DNA of 37,246 bases, taken from the NCBI GenBank assembly GCA_030622635.1, contig JAUXFX010000008.1:1-37246 (forward strand), in the 5' to 3' direction. Under the pieces are notes generated by a model, which did not search any database, was not told where the DNA came from, and saw nothing but the letters and a program-made list of their open reading frames with translations. Positions 24,621 to 34,925 of the stretch are shown here, one piece after another. Positions within the stretch are counted from its first letter, which is position 1, and every line of letters starts with the position of its first letter. The DNA comes from Bacteroidota bacterium (GTDB lineage Bacteria; Bacteroidota; Bacteroidia; Bacteroidales; JADFUO01). The position numbers and the translations under genes are program-made.

Positions 24621-24669
24621 GATAAAAGACAAAAGATAAAAGTTTGACGTTTGATGTTTGACGTTTGAT
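24621..24669. repeat. Composite 7-bp array: GATAAAA-type then GTTTGAY-type, in phase
   Basis: Seven contiguous heptamers: GATAAAA, GACAAAA, GATAAAA, GTTTGAC, GTTTGAT, GTTTGAC and GTTTGAT. Two different unit families join without losing the 7-bp register. It lies in the 110-base gap between two convergent genes. Confidence 0.95.
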
Positions 24670-24724
24670 AAATTTTCAAAAAAGATGACTTTCATTAAAA
24701 AATTTGATTTAGTATAAATATAAC

Positions 24725-27130
24725 TTAGAAACTTCCTCTAATTGCAACAATAAAATTCCTCCCGGGTGCACATATTCCTGATGAGTACGGGCGATAGCGG
24801 TAGTTAAGTATGTTTTCAATACCTACATCTAATTCTATTACAGGATTAAGTTTAACCGAAGTTTTAATATTCATTGTCCACCATGAAGGAGAATAAGGAT
24901 TTCCGTCCGCATCTTTTGCATACAAATATGCTTTGTTCCTTTCGCTGAATGACAAATTTTTATAACTGATCTTTCCATTATAAATGGCATATAACTCAAC
25001 TCTGAATTTTTCAGTTTTATAGCCTATTGCAGTACTTCCAAACAAAGGGGCAACATGCCTGAGAGGTATATCTTCTTCATCCACACCATGAGTATAAGTT
25101 AAATTTGTTCTAAAAGTAAAATGATTTGAAATTTCGGAATTAAATGAAACACTTCCACCATATATATATGCTTTGCCTGTATTAACAATAGCTTCAACTT
25201 TACTAAGTTCACCATCATACATTATTGAATCTTGTCCGTTAAAAGTAAAATCCCTTCTAACCATAGCATCAATTAAGTAAGTATAAAAAACGGTTGCTTT
25301 AATTTCTATCTTATCAGAAATATTTTTTATCAAACCAACATCAATATTACAGGCATATTCAGGTTTCAGATTTTCGTTAGGTACAACAACAGTACCGGGT
25401 TCCGAATCAAAAACCTTAGCAACATCATCAAGGTTAGGTGCCCTAAAACCGGAAGAAGCATTAATATTAAATTGCCATGTTTCAGATGGCCTGAAAACCA
25501 GACCTAATGAACCATTCAAAGCCCCTGTATTAATATCAATTTTATTAAACGGGAAATCAAAAAATGACTTGTTTATAAATTTTGAATGTAAAATAACATA
25601 ACTATATCTCAGTCCCGTAGAAAAAGTAACTTTTTCACTAATATTTGATTTAAAACTAATATATCCGGCAAATGTAGCATAAGTACTTCCGCCATCAGGA
25701 TAGCGGCTTGATGTTGGAGAAACTTCTCCTGTTTCAATATTTTCATTAACACCCGTTGAATTTACCTTATTATATACTGCTTCAACACCATAAAATAATA
25801 TATTCTTTTTTCTGATTTTTTTATAAAAATCAAAATTTGCCGAATAAGCATTAACTTTTTCGGTTCTTATCCTTAAATCGGATTTTCTGTATTTTCGGTC
25901 ATTACGACTTTCCTCCGCATCCTGATATGCAAGATTAATTTGAACATAATCAAAAAATTTAGTGGAATCTGTAATTTTTATTTTCATATTATGCATCATC
26001 CATTTTTGAGGACCGTAATACCATTTTGCATATTTCAGGTTATCATCACTATATTGTATCAGTCTGTCATATCTTGGAATGTCAGAAGTATTGGAATAAA
26101 GAAAATTATAAATAAAATCAATCTTCTTAGATGGGCGGTATCGTATTTTCTGCATTAAATTTATTTGTTTATAACCCGAAAATTTCTGAATATTCACATT
26201 GCTGTTTTTTACAATCGAATCTAAGCCATTGATTTGAGTAACATATTCATTTCTCTCAAATTCATCATTATGAATTGCTCCCATGCGAAGATCATCAAAA
26301 TCGCTGTAACTTACACTACTTAGAAATCCCCATTTTTTTCTTCCGAAATTTATATCAAAATGGCCTGTTTTTTCATTACTTGCTGTTGAATATCTGGCTA
26401 AAGCATTCACTAATATTTTAGTTTTGTTATTAACACTTAATTTTATATTCTTTGTATGAAAATCCATAACACCGCCTAATGCATCACTTCCGTAAATAAT
26501 AGTACCGGGACCGAAAATGACTTCAGCACTTTCAATAATATTCGGGTCAATAGAAATAACATTTTGCAGATTACCGCTACGAAAGATAGCATTGTTCATT
26601 CTAACACCATCCACAACAAGCAATATCGAATTTGTAGCAAAGCCTCTTATCATGGGGCTTCCGCCTCCGAGCTGGCTTTTTTGTATAAAAACTTCATTTG
26701 TGTTTCCCAATAAATCAGCAGAAGTCTGAGGATTATTAAAGGCAATTTCTTTTGCCGAAATAGTTGTTATCTTATTAGGAACTTCATTTTTATTCTGCTC
26801 CCATTTGCTTGCAGAAACTACAATTTCACTCAAATTAACCGATTTCTCAGTAAGTTTTATCAGAAAATTATATTTATAAATTAATTCAAAAGGAATTATT
26901 AATTCAATGTATGATGTATGCTGAAAAATCAGAGTATCATTTTTATTAAAATTTTCAAGATTAGCTTCACCATTAGTGTTTGATAAAATAGTTTTGGTAT
27001 GATCAAGATTAAAAACAGCGACATTTTCAATTGGTTTGAAATTTTTTTTATTTACAACTTTAATGGTTTGAGAAGAAAGTAAATAAGCAGAACATAACAA
27101 GAAAATTATCAAAATAAATTTCTTCATCAT
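24725..27130 (-). CDS. TonB-dependent outer-membrane receptor (haemin/iron receptor-like)
   Basis: 801 aa. A signal peptide (1-21) is followed by a carboxypeptidase-regulatory-like domain (about 22-100) and a TonB-box-like stretch (SEIVVSASKWEQ). The plug domain spans about 115-230, with SQLGGGSPMIRGFATNSILL, VVDGVRMNNAIFRSGNLQNV and GPGTIIYGSDALGGVMDFHT. A 22-strand-type barrel runs to the aromatic C-terminus (VAIRGSF). SGFRAPNLDDVAKVFDSEPG is the usual conserved barrel segment. The plug wording resembles the haemoglobin/transferrin receptor group, so haem or iron uptake is the best guess, but no haem-binding FRAP/NPNL box can be assigned with certainty. There is no neighbouring uptake gene. 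It is downstream of yidC but separated by 294 bases of repeats. Confidence 0.9.
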   Translation of the reverse strand: MMKKFILIIFLLCSAYLLSSQTIKVVNKKNFKPIENVAVFNLDHTKTILSNTNGEANLENFNKNDTLIFQHTSYIELIIPFELIYKYNFLIKLTEKSVNLSEIVVSASKWEQNKNEVPNKITTISAKEIAFNNPQTSADLLGNTNEVFIQKSQLGGGSPMIRGFATNSILLVVDGVRMNNAIFRSGNLQNVISIDPNIIESAEVIFGPGTIIYGSDALGGVMDFHTKNIKLSVNNKTKILVNALARYSTASNEKTGHFDINFGRKKWGFLSSVSYSDFDDLRMGAIHNDEFERNEYVTQINGLDSIVKNSNVNIQKFSGYKQINLMQKIRYRPSKKIDFIYNFLYSNTSDIPRYDRLIQYSDDNLKYAKWYYGPQKWMMHNMKIKITDSTKFFDYVQINLAYQDAEESRNDRKYRKSDLRIRTEKVNAYSANFDFYKKIRKKNILFYGVEAVYNKVNSTGVNENIETGEVSPTSSRYPDGGSTYATFAGYISFKSNISEKVTFSTGLRYSYVILHSKFINKSFFDFPFNKIDINTGALNGSLGLVFRPSETWQFNINASSGFRAPNLDDVAKVFDSEPGTVVVPNENLKPEYACNIDVGLIKNISDKIEIKATVFYTYLIDAMVRRDFTFNGQDSIMYDGELSKVEAIVNTGKAYIYGGSVSFNSEISNHFTFRTNLTYTHGVDEEDIPLRHVAPLFGSTAIGYKTEKFRVELYAIYNGKISYKNLSFSERNKAYLYAKDADGNPYSPSWWTMNIKTSVKLNPVIELDVGIENILNYRYRPYSSGICAPGRNFIVAIRGSF

Positions 27131-27261
27131 TTAATATAAATTAAAATTATAATTAACCGGAAAATTAAGCAAATTTTATGCCAAGATAGAAGAGTTTACT
27201 GTGTTATACTATTATCCTGTAAAACTTTGTTTTATTAGTAAAGTATTGGTTTTTTGGTTAT

Positions 27262-27316
27262 CAGTCCTCCCCCGAAAGCTTTCGGGGTCAGTCTTCAGTT
27301 CCCAGTCCTCAGTCTC
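27262..27316. repeat. 7-bp array (CAGTYYY) interrupted by an 18-bp perfect palindrome
   Basis: CAGTCCT at 27262-27268, then the palindrome CCCCGAAAGCTTTCGGGG at 27270-27287, then CAGTCTT, CAGTTCC, CAGTCCT and CAGTCTC (27289-27316), trailing into ACTGCCG-type units up to about 27340. The palindrome block (20 bases with its flanks) is not a multiple of seven, so it looks inserted into an existing array. Confidence 0.85.
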
Positions 27317-27345
27317 CCTACTGCCGACTGATTGCCGACTTTTTA

Positions 27346-27375
27346 TAACTATCACTTGAGCTAATTTGCTTGCAG
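27346..27375. repeat. 30-bp tail shared with the pyrG 3' end (copy A)
   Basis: This segment matches 29701-29730 at 26 of 30 positions. It lies 50 bases beyond the yidC stop. Both copies are flanked on the same side by GACTG-type repeat sequence. Confidence 0.75.
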
Positions 27376-27424
27376 CTATTCTACTCTAAGTTGTTATTAT
27401 GTTGATATTTGAAGCCTATACTTA

Positions 27425-29374
27425 TTACCTCTTACCTCTCTTTTTAGCTGCTTCTTCCAGCCGTTTCTGGAAACCTGATTTTTTTACAGGTTTCTTTTTG
27501 TTCATCTGAATTTTTTTTAATAATTTTTCTTCGTTGATTGTACGCTTAATCAAAAACATTTGTCCGAAAGTTATCAGGTTGGCAAGTAAATAATAATAAC
27601 TCAAACCTGAGGCATAATTATTAAACCATCCAAGGAACATAATAGGCATAAGATACATCATCATTTTCATTCCGGGCATTTGCTGGCTTGATGATGCCAT
27701 CATTTGGTTGTTAATTTTGGTATAGAAAATAGTAGAAACTGTCATTAATAAAGTAAACAAACTTATATGATCGCCATAAAACGGAATTTCAAAACCATTA
27801 GGGAAAGTCCATATTGAATCATACGAAGAAAGGTCTGTTGCCCATAAAAACGGTTGCTGCCTTAACTCAATTGAGGATGGGAAAAACCTGAACAATGCAA
27901 TAAGTATAGGCATTTGAAGCAACATAGGCACACAACCTGCCATAGGATTCACACCTGCTTTTTTATAAAATGCCATAGTTGCCTGTTGCTTTTTCATTGC
28001 ATCTTCTTTCTTTGGGAACTTTTTGGCAATTTCATCAATCTCAGGTTTTAACACCCGCATCTTTGCTGTTGATTTATATGTTTTATATGCAATAGGAAAT
28101 AAAGCAACTTTTAATAAAATTGTAAGAATCAATATAATTATACCATAGTTCCAGCCAAAACTTCCGAGAAAATCAAATACAGGTATCACTGCGTAAATAT
28201 TTATCCATGCAAGCAAAAAGAAACTCCAGCCCAATGGAATTTGTTGTTCAAGGTCAAGTCTGTATTTCCTGAGAATTTTATACTTATTAGGACCGAAATA
28301 AAACGACATAGGAATACTTTGATTATCGGCTATCATTGAATAAGGCACTCCAATAATTGAATACATTGATTTTAAGTAACGATCATTTAATTCTGCAGAA
28401 GGGTCGGTAAATGCTTTAATCTCTGCATTAGAAAAATAATTATCAGCTATAAGAGTAGAAGTAAAAAAACGTTGTTTGTATGAGATCCATTTAACTTTTG
28501 TTTTAAGCGATTCATCATCATCACTTGTTTCGGAAAGATAATCAACATCATCTTTATAATATTTATAGTAAATTGTAGTTCCGCTTAGCCTGTCAACGAT
28601 TTTTTCCTGTTTTCTGAGATCAGCACTCCACACAAGATCCAAAACATTACCACTTGTTGCAATAACATCCTTCACTCCTACAAAATTCACAGTAAATCCT
28701 AATCTGTAATTATCGCCTCTTAATGTGTATAAATATTCAATATACCTGTTTTTATTAAAAGATTTATCACCAGCATCAATATATAGTCGCATAGCAAACT
28801 GAATCGAATCGTTGCCGCTTATTACAATTGAATCTTTATCTTCAAGCCATGAATCCTTCCAGTATGGCTGAAAATATAAATCATTAGTGTTTATTAACCT
28901 GTTGTCTGCAAAAAATGAAAAACCGAAAATAGATGAATCAGCATCAAACAAAATCAACGGAAGCGAATCATAGGTTACGTAATCTTTTAACTCGGCAGAA
29001 TAAATTTTTCCACCCTTAGAATTAATTTCGAGTTTAAGAACATCATTTTCTAACTTAAATATTTTATTTTCACCAACCGAAGAATTTGAAAAAACACTAA
29101 ATTTGTCCCTGTTAATCACATCTTCCTCAACAATACTAATATCAACCACATCTTCAACTTGTTCTTCTATTATTTTTTTATCAATTAACTCCTGTACTTT
29201 TTCTTCTGCTTTTATCTGAACTAATGAATCAATTTTTTTCTGTTGAACCATCATCAGCGAATCTTGTTTCCTTTTCTTTTCTACCAGTTCTTCTTTGGAA
29301 GGAGTCATCCAGATACTCCAGACAACAAAAATTGCACCTATCATTAATAATCCAATAACCGTATTTCTATTCAT
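27425..29374 (-). CDS. yidC: Membrane protein insertase YidC
   Basis: 649 aa. An uncleaved N-terminal helix (about 5-22) is followed by a charged coiled stretch (30-75) and a periplasmic beta-sandwich domain (about 90-360). The conserved 60KD_IMP domain has WSFFLLAWINIYAVIPVFDF, YGIIILILTILLKVALFPIA, KKAGVNPMAGCVPMLLQMPI, the FRFFPSSIELRQQPFLWATD loop and two final helices. The basic tail (KKPVKKSGFQKRLEEAAKKR) probably contacts the ribosome. The catalytic-groove arginine of the family is probably R474 or near it, not verified. It inserts and folds inner-membrane proteins alone or with Sec. It lies downstream of pyrG, an order that I recall as common in Bacteroidota, but has its own -7 element. 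Confidence 0.96.
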   Translation of the reverse strand: MNRNTVIGLLMIGAIFVVWSIWMTPSKEELVEKKRKQDSLMMVQQKKIDSLVQIKAEEKVQELIDKKIIEEQVEDVVDISIVEEDVINRDKFSVFSNSSVGENKIFKLENDVLKLEINSKGGKIYSAELKDYVTYDSLPLILFDADSSIFGFSFFADNRLINTNDLYFQPYWKDSWLEDKDSIVISGNDSIQFAMRLYIDAGDKSFNKNRYIEYLYTLRGDNYRLGFTVNFVGVKDVIATSGNVLDLVWSADLRKQEKIVDRLSGTTIYYKYYKDDVDYLSETSDDDESLKTKVKWISYKQRFFTSTLIADNYFSNAEIKAFTDPSAELNDRYLKSMYSIIGVPYSMIADNQSIPMSFYFGPNKYKILRKYRLDLEQQIPLGWSFFLLAWINIYAVIPVFDFLGSFGWNYGIIILILTILLKVALFPIAYKTYKSTAKMRVLKPEIDEIAKKFPKKEDAMKKQQATMAFYKKAGVNPMAGCVPMLLQMPILIALFRFFPSSIELRQQPFLWATDLSSYDSIWTFPNGFEIPFYGDHISLFTLLMTVSTIFYTKINNQMMASSSQQMPGMKMMMYLMPIMFLGWFNNYASGLSYYYLLANLITFGQMFLIKRTINEEKLLKKIQMNKKKPVKKSGFQKRLEEAAKKRGKR

Positions 29375-29400
29375 ATATTTAAATATTTAATTTGGGACGG

Positions 29401-29408
29401 CAAAGATA
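29401..29408 (-). promoter_or_regulatory. yidC: -7 element of yidC
   Basis: On the minus strand it reads TATCTTTG, matching TAnnTTTG, 26 bases before the ATG. No TTG was found 19-20 bases further upstream. Confidence 0.5.
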
Positions 29409-29496
29409 AAGTAATTGAACTAAAATGAAAAAATAATATTATGCAATTACGGAAAATATTTATTCTTGCGGTGGTATGATGTAGGTTACGGATTTA

Positions 29497-29524
29497 GATT
29501 TTAGATTTAAGATTTTAGATTTAA
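29497..29524. repeat. 7-bp array (GATTTTA/GATTTAA alternating)
   Basis: GATTTTA, GATTTAA, GATTTTA, GATTTAA, preceded by a six-base GATTTA at 29491-29496. First of three arrays in the 341-base gap 29375-29715, which contains no gene. Confidence 0.9.
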
Positions 29525-29533
29525 TTTGGGCAG

Positions 29534-29557
29534 GCCCTGTACATTTTATTACAGGGC
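29534..29557. other. Perfect 8-bp stem-loop downstream of pyrG
   Basis: GCCCTGTA (29534-29541) pairs with TACAGGGC (29550-29557) around an 8-base AT-rich loop. No T-run follows on either strand, so it is not a standard intrinsic terminator, though it lies 160 bases beyond the pyrG stop and could protect an mRNA end. Confidence 0.7.
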
Positions 29558-29583
29558 AGGCAGGGAGATGATTATGTTATTAA

Positions 29584-29639
29584 ATTGGAAATTGGAAATT
29601 GGAAATTGGAAAGTGGAAAGTGGAAATTGGAAAGTGGAA
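29584..29639. repeat. 7-bp array, eight perfect-period units (AKTGGAA)
   Basis: ATTGGAA x4, AGTGGAA x2, ATTGGAA, AGTGGAA. The period is exactly seven over 56 bases, and only the second base varies. Confidence 0.97.
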
Positions 29640-29648
29640 CAAATCGTC

Positions 29649-29690
29649 GACTGCTGACTGAGGACTGCTGATTGAGGACTGCTGATTGCT
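29649..29690. repeat. 7-bp array, six units (GAYTGCT/GAYTGAG)
   Basis: GACTGCT, GACTGAG, GACTGCT, GATTGAG, GACTGCT, GATTGCT. It ends 25 bases from the pyrG stop. The alternation of -CT and -AG units gives a weak 14-bp super-period. Confidence 0.97.
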
Positions 29691-29700
29691 AATTTATTAT

Positions 29701-31353
<1,653 letters not shown>

Positions 31354-31361
31354 TTATTAAA

Positions 31362-32834
31362 TTAGTAATACCTGAACCTTTTAACCTGTGCAATATGTTT
31401 AGCCAGTCTGATCACCTGGATAGTATATCCGAACTCATTATCATACCATAAATAAACTACAATATTTTTTTTATCATCAGATACTTTTGTAGAAGGACTA
31501 TCAACAATACATGCACAAGAATCTCCAATATAATCGGTAGATACAGCTTCATTTGATGTAGAATAGCGTATTTGCTCAACAAGATTACCATGCAAAGCTG
31601 CATCTTTCAGTATCTTATTAACTTCCTCTTTTGAAGTTTCCTTTTCTACAGTTAACGAAAGAATAACAAGTGAAACATTGGGAGTCGGAACTCTTACAGC
31701 ATTTCCTGTCAATTTACCTTTAAGGCTTGGAATTACTTTTACTGCAGCTTTTGCTGCACCGGTATCAGTTATCACCATATTTACCGGAGCTGATCTTCCA
31801 CGACGATATTTTTTATGAAAATTATCAAGTAAATTCTGGTCGTTTGTATATGCATGTATAGTTTCCAAATGTCCTCTGATGATTCCCAATTTTTCTTCTA
31901 ATACAGATAATACAGGAACAACAGCATTTGTTGTACAAGAAGCAGCCGAATATATTTTATGATCATTAACATTAAAATCATTATGATTAATACCATACAC
32001 TATATTTGGAATATCGCCTTTGCCCGGAGCAGTTAGTAATACTTTGCTGATACCTTTGGCTTTAAGATGTCTCCCCAACGCTTCTTCGTCTCTGTATATT
32101 CCTGTATTATCAATCAACAAAGCATCAGTGATACCTTCTGCCTCATAATCAATATCTTCAGGATTACTGGCTGCAAGCATTTTTACAATATGGCCGTTAA
32201 TATATATTGTTTTATTATCAATATTTTCAACAGCAACGCCTCTGAATGGTCCGTGAATCGAATCATGTCTGAATAAAGAAGATCTTTTTCGTATGTCATC
32301 AGGGGGATTTCTTCTTGTAACTATTGCCCGTACTCTCAGTTGAGAGCCATTACCCTGAATAATCAATTCTCTGGCAAGTAATCTGCCAATTCGTCCGAAG
32401 CCAAATAAAACAACATCAACAGGTTTTTTGTAAGGCTTTTCTTTTCCAATAAAATCATTTAATTTTGTTTTAATAAATTCATCAGCATCTTTAAAATTAT
32501 CTTTTTCCTCTGTCCATTCTTTATTTAACCTTCCTATATCCAATCGTGCAGGTCCTATATCGGCATTTTGAATAGCTTTTGCCAAAATCAATGAATCTTC
32601 AATTCTTAAAGTTTTTTCAATAATTTTTTCAGAATACGAATGTTTTAATAAAATAACACTTGAACTTCTGTCAAGAAGTTGATTTCTGAAGAGTATCAGC
32701 TCAATTGATTTATCATAAAACAATTTATACATAATACTAATAAACTCATTGGCAATTTTTTCTTCATCTGCCCACTTTTTTAATGATTTTTCATAATTAC
32801 TATTATCATTATTACCTTTTACATTTGTTATCAT
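31362..32834 (-). CDS. gap: Glyceraldehyde-3-phosphate dehydrogenase, long N-extended form
   Basis: 490 aa. Residues from about 143 form a normal GAPDH: VLFGFGRIGRLLARELI dinucleotide fold, SAASCTTNAVVPVLSVLEEK with catalytic C300, TIHAYTNDQNLLDNFHKKYR, TDTGAAKAAVKVIPSLKGKL and YDNEFGYTIQVIRLAKHI near the end. Residues 1-about 135 are an extra, mostly helical N-terminal region with charged segments, without a motif I recognise. Such long forms occur in Bacteroidota and some other bacteria. The enzyme interconverts glyceraldehyde 3-phosphate and 1,3-bisphosphoglycerate with NAD(P). The cofactor preference and the job of the extension cannot be read from sequence. It lies 20 bases upstream of pyrG. 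Confidence 0.93.
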   Translation of the reverse strand: MITNVKGNNDNSNYEKSLKKWADEEKIANEFISIMYKLFYDKSIELILFRNQLLDRSSSVILLKHSYSEKIIEKTLRIEDSLILAKAIQNADIGPARLDIGRLNKEWTEEKDNFKDADEFIKTKLNDFIGKEKPYKKPVDVVLFGFGRIGRLLARELIIQGNGSQLRVRAIVTRRNPPDDIRKRSSLFRHDSIHGPFRGVAVENIDNKTIYINGHIVKMLAASNPEDIDYEAEGITDALLIDNTGIYRDEEALGRHLKAKGISKVLLTAPGKGDIPNIVYGINHNDFNVNDHKIYSAASCTTNAVVPVLSVLEEKLGIIRGHLETIHAYTNDQNLLDNFHKKYRRGRSAPVNMVITDTGAAKAAVKVIPSLKGKLTGNAVRVPTPNVSLVILSLTVEKETSKEEVNKILKDAALHGNLVEQIRYSTSNEAVSTDYIGDSCACIVDSPSTKVSDDKKNIVVYLWYDNEFGYTIQVIRLAKHIAQVKRFRYY

Positions 32835-32964
32835 AATATATATTAAATTGATTATTAATTAATTATAAATAAAATATTTTCAAGGAAAAAAATCTAATAA
32901 AAAATAGGATTACTAAAACAATAACTTATAAGCAATCCTATGTTAAGAAGTTTATTAAATAATT

Positions 32965-33831
32965 TTATTGTCCCAAATAAACTTTTAATAATCTACTTCG
33001 TGAATTATGTTTCAATCTTCTGATGGCTTTTTCTTTAATCTGTCTTACTCTTTCTCTTGTCAAATCAAACTTAGCGCCAATTTCTTCTAAAGTATATTCA
33101 TGGTTCATACCTATACCGTAATATAAATTAATTACATTTCTTTCTTTTTCGCTAAGTGTAGAAAGTGACCGTTGTATCTCTCTTCCGAGTGATTCTCTCA
33201 TTAAATCCGAATCGGTTACCGGATTAGTATCAGTAATAAAAACATCAAGGAATTTCATGTCATCATCTTGAGTAAGTGGAGCATCAGTTGAGATATACCT
33301 TGTTGAAATTTTCATTGCATAATTAATTTTATGCTCGGGAAGTTCAAGAGAATCTGCAATTTCCTCATGTGATGGAGGTCGTTCAAATTTTTGTTCAAGT
33401 TTAGATGAAGTTTTTTTAATTTTATTTAACGAGCCAACCTGATTCAATGGTAATCTTACAATACGCGATTGTTCAGCCAGTGCCTGCAGTATAGATTGAC
33501 GTATCCACCAAACAGCATAAGAAATAAATTTAAATCCCCTGGTTTCATCAAATCGTTTGGCAGCTTTTATTAAACCAAGGTTTCCCTCATTAATCAAATC
33601 CGGCAAACTTAATCCCTGATTCTGATATTGTTTAGCAACTGAAACGACAAACCGAAGGTTCGCTTTAGTAAGTTTTTCAAGGGCTATATGATCTCCTGCG
33701 TGTATCTTTTGAGCTAAAAGGACTTCTTCATCAGCAGTAATTAATTCTTCCTTACCAATATCCTGAAGATACTTATCCAGAGAAGCGGTTTCTCTGTTTG
33801 TTATTGATTTAGTTATTTTTAACTGTCTCAT
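32965..33831 (-). CDS. rpoD: Primary sigma factor RpoD/SigA, short Bacteroidota form
   Basis: 288 aa. Region 1.2 begins at about 16 ([20 protein letters not shown]). Region 2 has [40 protein letters not shown] and [20 protein letters not shown]. Region 3 follows, and region 4 has [20 protein letters not shown] and [20 protein letters not shown]. Region 1.1 and the large non-conserved insert of the E. coli protein are absent, as is normal for Bacteroidota, where this factor reads the TTTG/TAnnTTTG promoters seen throughout the window. It is transcribed alone on the minus strand, 130 bases before the GAPDH gene, and diverges from dapF. Confidence 0.97.
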   Translation of the reverse strand: MRQLKITKSITNRETASLDKYLQDIGKEELITADEEVLLAQKIHAGDHIALEKLTKANLRFVVSVAKQYQNQGLSLPDLINEGNLGLIKAAKRFDETRGFKFISYAVWWIRQSILQALAEQSRIVRLPLNQVGSLNKIKKTSSKLEQKFERPPSHEEIADSLELPEHKINYAMKISTRYISTDAPLTQDDDMKFLDVFITDTNPVTDSDLMRESLGREIQRSLSTLSEKERNVINLYYGIGMNHEYTLEEIGAKFDLTRERVRQIKEKAIRRLKHNSRSRLLKVYLGQ

Positions 33832-33893
33832 AGAATTACCCTTTTTTTTAATTATTTATATATAAATATATTATATGTAAATAATGAAACATG

Positions 33894-33901
33894 CAAACAT
33901 A
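33894..33901 (-). promoter_or_regulatory. rpoD: Candidate -7 element of rpoD
   Basis: On the minus strand it reads TATGTTTG, matching TAnnTTTG, 63 bases before the rpoD ATG. The rest of the 286-base divergent gap is very AT-rich, with no other feature that I recognise except the dapF element. Confidence 0.4.
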
Positions 33902-34081
33902 AGAAATTTTATGTTAATTTAAAAATATTTTAACGATTATTTTTAAATAATTTGTTGTTTTATTAAAAGTATTATTAAACCAATAAAAAAACGTTCCCTT
34001 TACTATAAATATTATTCAAATTTCTTGTTAAAATTTGTTAAGTTTTTATAATTAATCATGTAATTTAAACACTGAAAATAT

Positions 34082-34089
34082 TATTTTTG
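34082..34089 (+). promoter_or_regulatory. dapF: -7 element of the dapF operon
   Basis: TATTTTTG matches TAnnTTTG and lies 28 bases before the dapF ATG. No clear -33 TTTG at standard spacing. Confidence 0.5.
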
Positions 34090-34117
34090 CATATCCGGTT
34101 GGAAAAATTTATTTTTT

Positions 34118-34915
34118 ATGATAATTGAATTTTATAAATATGAAGGGACAGGCAACGATTTTATTATCATTGATAACAGAAAATCAAAATTTATACCTTA
34201 TCAGAAGTCAATTTCAAAATTGTGCAACAGAAGGTTCGGCATTGGTGCTGATGGCTTGATTTTGCTTCAAAATAAAAAAGGATATGATTTTGAAATGATA
34301 TATTTTAATTCGAATGGAAACAAAGGAAGTATGTGTGGGAATGGAGGCAGATGTATAACAGCACTCGCAAATCATTTGGGAATAACCAAACATAAAACAA
34401 TATTTTCAGCTATTGATGGTGAGCATCAAAGTATTGTGATAAGAGAGAATAACAATATTTCAACCATCAGTTTAAAAATGCTTGATGTTAACAAAATTGA
34501 AGAATATGATGATTTTTATTTTATTAACACGGGCTCACCACATTATGTAAAATTTGTTACTGATATTAATAACTTTGATGTTTACAACAAGGGGAAAAAA
34601 ATCAGGTCTGATAAAAAATTTATACCATCAGGAACTAATGTTGATTTTGTTGAAATAATTGAAAATGCGATTTTTGTCAGGACTTACGAAAGAGGTGTTG
34701 AAAATGAAACTTTATCATGCGGAACAGGAGTAATAGCTTCTGCTTTAGCTACAGCCATTAAAACAGGTAGTAATAACGATTTTTTCAATATTCAAACAAA
34801 AGGTGGAAATTTAAAAGTTAGTTTTAAAAAGTATAATAATTCATTTACTAACATCTGGTTGGAAGGACCGGTAAGCTTTGTCTTTAAAGGAGAAATAAAT
34901 TATACAGATATTTAA
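34118..34915 (+). CDS. dapF: Diaminopimelate epimerase
   Basis: 265 aa. It begins FYKYEGTGNDFIIIDNR, the usual substrate-binding start. The first catalytic cysteine is C73 in SMCGNGGRC, the second C201 in ENETLSCGTGVIASALA. FINTGSPHYVKFV and FVRTYERGVENET are the other conserved segments. It interconverts LL- and meso-diaminopimelate for lysine and peptidoglycan synthesis in the cytoplasm. The GNAT gene starts 10 bases after its stop and mltG follows, so two of these three neighbours serve cell-wall metabolism. Complete length. Confidence 0.97.
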   Translation: MIIEFYKYEGTGNDFIIIDNRKSKFIPYQKSISKLCNRRFGIGADGLILLQNKKGYDFEMIYFNSNGNKGSMCGNGGRCITALANHLGITKHKTIFSAIDGEHQSIVIRENNNISTISLKMLDVNKIEEYDDFYFINTGSPHYVKFVTDINNFDVYNKGKKIRSDKKFIPSGTNVDFVEIIENAIFVRTYERGVENETLSCGTGVIASALATAIKTGSNNDFFNIQTKGGNLKVSFKKYNNSFTNIWLEGPVSFVFKGEINYTDI

Positions 34916-34925
34916 TAAAAACAAC

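Noticed and set aside
29584-29690. Possible CRISPR array
   Set aside because: Units are only 7 bp and have no spacers; no Cas gene in the window.
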